From NCBI GenBank assembly GCA_009731375.1, contig BJOX01000022.1, positions 182,229 to 246,228 on the forward strand: a DNA stretch of 64,000 nt, given 5' to 3'. Positions within the stretch are counted from its first letter, which is position 1. Every line of letters begins with the position of its first letter. A program made the translations under genes and the position numbers. Below, piece by piece: positions 59,538-64,000 of the stretch. The notes below the pieces were generated by a model. That model ran no database searches. It saw nothing but the letters and a program-made list of their open reading frames with translations, and had not been told where the DNA came from. Origin of the DNA: Paulinella micropora. Lineage: Eukaryota; Cercozoa; Imbricatea; Euglyphida.

Positions 59538-59564
59538 CCTATCTGGCTATCTATCTATCTATCC

Positions 59565-59633
<69 letters not shown>

Positions 59634-59990
59634 TCTATCTATCCCATCATGGATATGAGATAAGTAGATAGACAGATAGACAGATAGATAGATACAAGCA
59701 CGCGCTGCAACAAGGACAGGTTGTGTTGTATGTTGTGTTGTAGTGTAGTGTAGTGTAGTGTAGTGTAGTGTAGTGTAGTGTAGTGTTGTAGTCTAGTCTA
59801 GTCTAGTCTAGTCCCGTCCATTCCAGTCCATTGTCCAGTCCAGTCCACTCCAGTCTAGTCTAGTCTAGTCTAGTCTTAGTCTAGTCTAGTCAAGTGTGTT
59901 GCAGTGAAACAGTCACTTACTCACACACATATACAGGCCGAGGCGCACGCTCTCAAAGCCGCCGGCAAACCCATATTTCTAGGTATGTTG

Positions 59991-60038
<48 letters not shown>

Positions 60039-60218
60039 CATCTATCTATCTATCTGAGCCCTGGCCCCGCCTGGTACTAGGGAGCTTTGGTATTGCCTGT
60101 ATCAGTCCCTTCCGTGCAAACATCACGGCTTAGCTGGGCATCGGGTTAATACTTTACCCACAGACTTCCTGGTTGACGAAATCAGAAGCTCCTTTTTTCT
60201 GACATTAGTCGATATTTC

Positions 60219-60249
<31 letters not shown>

Positions 60250-61554
60250 CATCTATCTATCTATCTATCCATCTATCCATCTATCTATCTATCTATCTAC
60301 CTAGGCCCCACCAGCGAACTGCAGCCGGCCTCCGCTCAGGTTGATACCTATACCTATATCTAGAATGCTCTTACTATCTATGACTATGTCTATGTCTATA
60401 CCTATGTCTATGTCTATGTCTATATCTATGTCTCGCTCAGGTTGATACCTATACCTATATCTAGAATGCTCTTACTATCTATGTCTATGTCTATGTCTAT
60501 GTCTATGTCTATATCTATTTCTCGCTCAGGTTGATACCTATACCTATATCTATAATGCTCTTACTATCTATGAGTATGTCTATGTCTATACCTATGTCTA
60601 TGTCTATGTCTATATCTATGTCTATGTCTCCCTCAGGTTGATACCTCTACCTATATCTAGAATACTCTTAGTATCTATGACTATGTCTATGTCTATACCT
60701 ATGTCTATATCTATGTCTATATCTATGTCTATATCTATGTCTCGCTCAGGTTGATACCTATACCTATATCTAGAATGCTCTTACATATATGACTATGTCT
60801 ATGTCTATACCTATATCTATGTCTATATCTATGTCTATGTCTCGCTCAGGTTGATACCTCTACCTATATCTAGAATGCTCTTAGTATCTATGAATATGTC
60901 TACGTCTATATCTATGACTATGTCTATATCTATGTCTATGTCTCGCTCAGGTTGATACCTCTACCTATATCTAGAATGCTCTTAGTATCTATGAATATGT
61001 CTATGTCTCTGTATATATCTATATCTATGTCTATATCTATGTCTATGTCTATATCTATGTTTATGTCTATGTCTATGTCTATATCTATGTCTATGTCTCG
61101 CTCGGGTTGATACCTATACCTAGAATGCTCTTAGTATCTATGTCTATGTCTATGTCTATACCTATGTCTATATCTATGTCTATGTCTATGTCCATGTCCA
61201 TGTCTATGTCTATGTCTATGTCCATGTCCATGTCCATGTCTATGTCCATGTCCATGTCTATGTCTATGTCTTATGTCTATGTCTACATCTACATCTACAT
61301 CTACATCTATATCTATATCTATATATCTATATCTATATCTATATCTATATCTATATCTATATTTCTATCTCTATCTACATCTATGCGATCTCTATCTTTC
61401 AGGAGCTGGCGTCTATATCTATATCTATATCTATATCTATATCTATATCTACTTGTTTCAGGAGCTGGCGCAGGGCTTACCTGCAGCCACCAGCAGCACC
61501 CGCATGCTCGCCACTGCACAGATCACAGACCAAGTTCGATCTCTCTTATCAATG

Positions 61555-61617
<63 letters not shown>

Positions 61618-61856
61618 ATCTTATATTATCTTATCTCAACTTATCTTATCGTATCGTATCGTATCGTATCGTATCGTATCGTATCGTATCGCATCGTATC
61701 GTATCGTATCGTATCGTATCGTATCTTATCTTATCTTATCTTATCTTATCTTATCTTATCGTATCGTATCTTATCTTATCGTATCTTCTTATCTTATCTT
61801 CTTATCTTATCTTATCTTATCTTATCTTATCTTATCTTGTCTTGATAGTAGGTAGG

Positions 61857-61903
<47 letters not shown>

Positions 61904-61932
61904 GTAGGTAGGTAGGTAGGTAGGTAGATAGG

Positions 61933-61999
<67 letters not shown>

Positions 62000-62144
62000 G
62001 ATAAGATAAGATAAGACAAGACAAGACAAGACAATCTATCTATCTATCTATCTATCTACCTGCCTATCTACCTATCTACCTATCTATCTATCTAGATGCG
62101 AGAGGGAATGGAGGCTGCTCAGAACGCTGTGTTCGCCTACCTAC

Positions 62145-62194
<50 letters not shown>

Positions 62195-62857
62195 ATCCAT
62201 CTATCTTTCCACCTATCTCTATCTATCTATCTATCTATTTATCTATCTATCTTTGATTTTTTGAAATGGGTGCCATCTGTCGACAGACAGAGAATTAGGG
62301 GATGCTGTGGGTGTGCTGGGCCCGTGGTGGGGTGCCTTATGTGTGCCTAGCCATACGCCTATAAGTCACATGCCGAAATAGCGACGGGAAGCACAATCCT
62401 GTTCCCTCAGGGTGCCCTTTCTCGCTTGTTGAGCCCGGAATAAAACCCACAGTGCTCTGTCGGTTTATACTAGACTGTCGAACAGTCTCGAAACTCCATC
62501 TGCTTACTGGGCCCTCTGTAATGGAGGTGGGAGCTCGTTCTGCAAGGGGCGCTTTATGGAACGAGCCCTGGCCCCGCCTGGTACTAGGGAGCTTTGGTAT
62601 TGCCTGTATCAGTCCCTTCCGTGCAAACATCACGGCTTAGCTGGGCATCGGGTTAATACTTTACCCACAGACTTCCTGGTTGACGAAATCAGAAGCTCCT
62701 TTTTTCTGACATTAGTCGATATTTCATCTATCTATCTATCTATCTATCTATCTCTCTATCTATCTATCTATCTATCCATCCATCCATCCATCCATCTATC
62801 TATCTATCTATCCATCCATCTATCCATCTATCCATCCATCCATCCATCCATCCATCC

Positions 62858-62909
<52 letters not shown>

Positions 62910-64000
62910 GTCTGTCTATCTATCTATCTATCTATCTATCTACCTATCTACCTATCTACCTATCTATATATCTAGATGCGAGAGGGAATGGAGGCTTCCC
63001 AGGACGCTGTACTCGAAGGCCATAAACAGGTAGCTACCCACATACATACATACATACATACATATATACATACATACATACAGGACATTACTGGGGACCG
63101 AAGGAACACCGTGCATACATACATACATACATATATACATACATACATACATACATACATACATACATACATACATACTTTGATCTTACTGTTTTTATTC
63201 AATATTTGAGGTATTGCAACCCTTAGTATATCATTTATGCCTTCATAGAATGTACTTTCGAAATAAAGGCATACCTCAAATCATATTTAATCCTATCGGC
63301 CACCACTATGAAATGTGGTCAGGTTACCGATAACATCTCATATGTCACGCGCCAAATTTGACGTGTTTAGCGGGCTCGCCGGCCCGGTTGCCCGCAAAAC
63401 ACGTCAAATTTTGGCTGGCAGCATAATATACTAGTATCCTGTATGTCTTTCGTTTATTATCCTAAGAAACATCACTTAAGTACGCCGCAATAAAGACAGA
63501 AATGATATTTAATTTTGATCATTTTCGAAGTATGACTTTTATAGGATTGTCGTAGCTTTAGTATCGACTAAGAAAAATAACATCAAAGTTGTTGAGAGTT
63601 GTTCTGCAGCAGTGTCGGGCTTCTGGTGTGCCACTTGCTGGGGTTTTAGATGAGTTGGAAGCATAAGACGTAGAAGGGAAGTGGTCAATGGATGGCTCAT
63701 AGAGTCCGAAATAAAGGAGGGGGGGGGGGGGGGGAAAAAAAAAAGGGGAAAAAAAAAAAAAAAAAAAAAACCAANNNNNNNNNNGGGGGGGGGGGGGGGG
63801 GGGACAAAGAAAAAGGGAAAACTAGACACAGAAAGGAAATCCAGAAAAGGAGATAAAACGGAAGGGGTCGTTTTGCGGCCTGAAAAGCCTGGTCTGTGGT
63901 GGCGCTTCCACACCCGACACCCGGGATTTTTGGTGTGGTTTAGAATGAGCCATGACTTGAAACTGACATGCAGGTGATGGACGCTTGCGGGGCATACCGC
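54768..64000 (+). CDS. RGS-domain protein gene (14 exons, continues beyond the window)
   Basis: Exons at 54768, 54928, 56043, 56452, 56999, 57621, 58832, 59168, 59937, 60305, 61462, 62976, 63084 and 63974 join without a phase conflict. The product has [20 protein letters not shown] (the E-N-x-E-F signature of RGS helix 4), [20 protein letters not shown] (IY-x-x-FI ... VNID), and [20 protein letters not shown] with TFKHFLES (the final helix bundle). These are the conserved blocks of the roughly 120-residue RGS fold, which binds G-alpha-GTP switch regions and speeds hydrolysis. After it comes an Ala/Gln-rich helical tail of at least 150 residues, family unknown. The start is unresolved: exon 54768 begins in phase 0 with no Met context, so the gene starts upstream, possibly as the membrane protein at 21010-52113. 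Plant and algal 7TM-RGS proteins have that order. Confidence 0.82.
54860..54927. repeat. (TATG)n intron of 68 bases
   Basis: Ends GCGTACAG. Confidence 0.9.
54928..54985 (+). CDS. RGS gene, core exon 1
   Basis: 58 bases: (S)[19 protein letters not shown]. The ENxEF block corresponds to the E-N-I-x-F-W signature, with Cys where most RGS proteins have Trp. Donor GTACAT. Confidence 0.85.
55304..55351 (+). pseudogene. Decayed duplicate of RGS exon 56043-56090
   Basis: ATAG then GTCCAGCGTCTTAAGAG: the whole 48-base exon is copied with its acceptor, but the last codons become GAA-CTC-TAA and the donor is lost. Inclusion would end translation inside the RGS domain. Confidence 0.8.
55608..55899 (+). 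mobile_element. RE-A repeat
   Basis: 292 bases, 5'-truncated, CGGAATAAAACCC to GATATTTCAT, within (CTAT)n. Confidence 0.86.
56043..56090 (+). CDS. RGS gene, core exon 2
   Basis: 48 bases read [16 protein letters not shown]; donor GTAAGT, a consensus site. Basic and acidic helix between RGS helices 4 and 5. Confidence 0.83.
56105..56306. mobile_element. MITE (type 1), diverged, with internal poly-A
   Basis: Shares TAAGGAAAAGTGAAGAATTTCGGCC-like end (first 15 bases clear), GCGGTGAAAA and ACCCAAAGTTTTGTGC with 50175-50351. A 37-base A-run interrupts it. Starts 14 bases after the donor of the preceding exon. Confidence 0.7.
56452..56541 (+). CDS. RGS gene, core exon 3
   Basis: 90 bases read [20 protein letters not shown] then [10 protein letters not shown]; acceptor CACGCAG, donor GTGAGA. 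Holds the IY-x-x-FI and VNID blocks, which contact G-alpha. Confidence 0.9.
56542..56998. repeat. (ACATA)n pentamer intron
   Basis: ACATA and ACATC pentamers at 56590-56915; ends GTATACAG. No gene is seen. Confidence 0.92.
56999..57247 (+). CDS. RGS gene, core exon 4 and start of the tail
   Basis: 249 bases, 83 codons: [20 protein letters not shown] then [20 protein letters not shown] close the RGS fold; the rest ([18 protein letters not shown] ... GEVCANICK) is helical tail. Largest exon of this gene; GC-rich third positions. Confidence 0.92.
57248..57620. repeat. (GTAG)n intron with two exon echoes
   Basis: Echoes at 57302-57352 (GGCATGAAGCACCAGCTGG to CATCTGCCAG then GTGTGT) and 57444-57482 (AGAGAGGTCTGCGCCAACAT). 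Both are donor-side copies of exon 56999-57247; the first keeps GT. Confidence 0.88.
57621..57685 (+). CDS. RGS gene, tail exon
   Basis: 65 bases read [20 protein letters not shown] then A plus TG; GT at 57686. Reading on would reach TAG at once, so splicing is required. The next exon's G makes Trp. Confidence 0.78.
57690..57832. mobile_element. Hairpin MITE (type 2), reversed copy
   Basis: Inverted core GTGTTTTGCGGGC and complement, edges TAGTATATTATGCGG and GAGCGATAAA. It begins 5 bases after the donor of the tail exon and supplies most of that splice site's downstream sequence. Confidence 0.83.
57898..57932 (+). pseudogene. Donor-side echo of exon 57621-57685
   Basis: TGGCAAGACGGTCTGGAGAT and following CTAGACCGGGCTTG, then GTCAGT. 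This copy kept an uninterrupted donor and may show the sequence before the MITE inserted. Confidence 0.8.
58018..58713 (+). mobile_element. RE-A repeat, longest copy, with internal direct duplication
   Basis: About 695 bases. The block from CCTGGTACTAGGGAGC to GATATTTCAT occurs at 58020-58170 and again at 58567-58713; between them is the unique RE-A body beginning CAGTTGATCTTATC. Ends in a very short (CTAT)5 tail. Confidence 0.87.
58832..58871 (+). CDS. RGS gene, 40-base tail exon
   Basis: G completes Trp, then [13 protein letters not shown]; acceptor ATGCAAAG, donor GTCAGT. Confidence 0.76.
58872..59167. repeat. T-rich intron with poly-T and a 10-N gap
   Basis: TTTTC-type repeats, T-run 59085-59138, gap 59139-59148; ends GCCACTCAG. 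Confidence 0.9.
59168..59251 (+). CDS. RGS gene, tail exon with Gln run
   Basis: 84 bases read [20 protein letters not shown] then THALQQQQ; donor GTCGCA, phase 0. Confidence 0.82.
59252..59936. repeat. (CTAT)/(CTGT), exon echoes 59437-59483 and 59692-59719, (AGTGT)n/(AGTCT)n
   Basis: The first echo, CTATGATGGCGCTGGATGCC to CAGCAGTAACAG then GTTGCA, carries a TAA in the exon's frame. The second is shorter (GCACGCGCTGCAACAAGGAC). Pentamers AGTGT and AGTCT follow. Confidence 0.88.
59937..59982 (+). CDS. RGS gene, 46-base tail exon
   Basis: Reads [15 protein letters not shown] plus G; donor GTATGT, phase 1. Confidence 0.78.
60056..60220 (+). mobile_element. RE-A 3' end
   Basis: 165 bases, GAGCCCTGGCCCCGCCTGG to GATATTTCAT, between (CTAT)n blocks. 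Strongly 5'-truncated. Confidence 0.87.
60305..60339 (+). CDS. RGS gene, 35-base tail exon
   Basis: With G carried in, reads [12 protein letters not shown]; donor GTTGAT in phase 0. Its last bases, CGCTCAG, recur seven times downstream with the donor. Confidence 0.77.
60340..61461. repeat. About 100-bp tandem repeat that contains a copied 5' splice site; (TCTATG)n; exon echo 61403-61411
   Basis: CGCTCAGGTTGATACC, then CTATATCTAGAATGCTCTTA and a (CTATGT)n filler, repeats with the GT near 60340, 60441, 60530, 60636, 60750, 60850, 60951 and 61106 (variants CCCTCAGG, CGCTCGGG). 61403 is a 9-base acceptor-side echo of the next exon (TTTCAGGAGCTGGCG). Confidence 0.9.
61462..61533 (+). CDS. RGS gene, tail exon
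   Basis: 72 bases read [20 protein letters not shown] then ITDQ; acceptor TGTTTCAG, donor GTTCGA. Confidence 0.8.
61534..62975. repeat. (CTAT), (TTATC)/(GTATC), (GATA), exon echo 62096-62137, RE-A, (CCAT)
   Basis: (TTATC)n and (GTATC)n at 61615-61846 face (GATAA)n and (GACAA)n at 61995-62034 across a (GATA)n/(GTAG)n centre, forming an imperfect palindrome. An acceptor-side echo of the next exon is at 62096-62137 (TAG, then ATGCGAGAGGGAATGGAGGC). RE-A is listed separately. Confidence 0.9.
62252..62727 (+). mobile_element. RE-A repeat
   Basis: 476 bases, TTTGATTTTTTGAAATGGG to GATATTTCAT, within (CTAT)n. Confidence 0.88.
62976..63029 (+). CDS. RGS gene, tail exon
   Basis: 54 bases read [23 protein letters not shown] acceptor, GTAGCT donor, phase 0. 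Upstream copy at 62096 shares the first 42 bases. Confidence 0.8.
63030..63083. repeat. (CATA)n intron of 54 bases
   Basis: Ends CATACAG. Confidence 0.9.
63084..63110 (+). CDS. RGS gene, 27-base micro-exon
   Basis: DITGDRRNT between CATACAG and GTGCAT in a (CATA)n array. Supported mainly by phase and by being the only non-repeat sequence there. Confidence 0.62.
63111..63293. other. (CATA)n then unique intron DNA
   Basis: Repeats to 63178, then AT-rich unique sequence without recognised features. Confidence 0.7.
63294..63432. mobile_element. Hairpin MITE (type 2)
   Basis: Third copy: CTATCGGCCACC, inverted core CAAATTTGACGTG, end GCATAATATACTAG. Confidence 0.82.
63433..63973. other. Unique intron DNA with G/A-runs and a gap
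   Basis: G and A homopolymers surround the gap 63775-63784. No exon recognised until CATGCAG at the end. Confidence 0.6.
63974..64000 (+). CDS. RGS gene, exon cut by the window end
   Basis: Starts after ACATGCAG and reads VMDACGAYR to the last base; phase 0 matches the previous exon. Confidence 0.65.

Noticed and set aside
62337-62633. Conserved about 98-codon protein repeated at 45713, 58325 and 62337 (-)
   Set aside because: It recurs only because RE-A copies are nearly identical; both strands are open and no family is recognisable.

Overview
The window is nuclear DNA of a eukaryote. Short GC-richer exons with GT/AG borders and consistent codon phase sit in introns made almost wholly of simple repeats, and the interspersed elements are eukaryotic: piggyBac-like, non-LTR retrotransposons, a tRNA-derived SINE and foldback MITEs. 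The lineage cannot be fixed from the sequence. It is a scaffold with 22 N gaps; many 10-base gaps abut long homopolymers, so local assembly errors are likely. Most long open frames are translated microsatellite, not genes.

Genes, all on the + strand. (1) About 222-15650: seven exon pieces of an AAA+ ATPase of the Msp1/ATAD1-spastin-fidgetin kind, with P-loop, pore loop, Walker B, sensor 1, arginine finger and a C-terminal exon ending at a stop; the N-terminus lies left of the window. (2) 21010-52113 (perhaps from 19684): about 27 small exons whose phases chain without a break, encoding a multi-pass membrane protein with a long hydrophilic, then Ser/Pro-rich tail. (3) 54768 to beyond 64000: exons of a regulator of G-protein signalling (RGS) domain followed by a helical tail. 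Genes 2 and 3 could be one 7TM-RGS-type receptor gene, but the phases do not meet across 52114-54767, so the join is not shown. If joined, the membrane part would sense a signal and the RGS part would speed GTP hydrolysis on a G-alpha subunit.

Layout: 1-15650 gene 1 with (CTAT)n/(GATA)n, a (TATACG)n array and a head-to-head (GGTAA)n/(TTACC)n palindrome; 15651-19683 intergenic with piggyBac-like and foldback elements; 19684-52226 gene 2; 52227-54767 (CTTA)n, an inverted duplication and (ATT)n with SINEs; 54768-64000 gene 3.

Two patterns stand out. First, nearly every exon has decayed partial copies ('exon echoes') in the adjoining intron, embedded in the microsatellite and keeping one splice site. 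Second, several non-LTR families (called here RE-A to RE-D) lie only inside (CTAT)n, always in the same orientation relative to the repeat, and end in that repeat; a SINE and a second element do the same in (ATT)n. This suggests microsatellite-targeted retrotransposition together with local tandem duplication as the force that built these introns.
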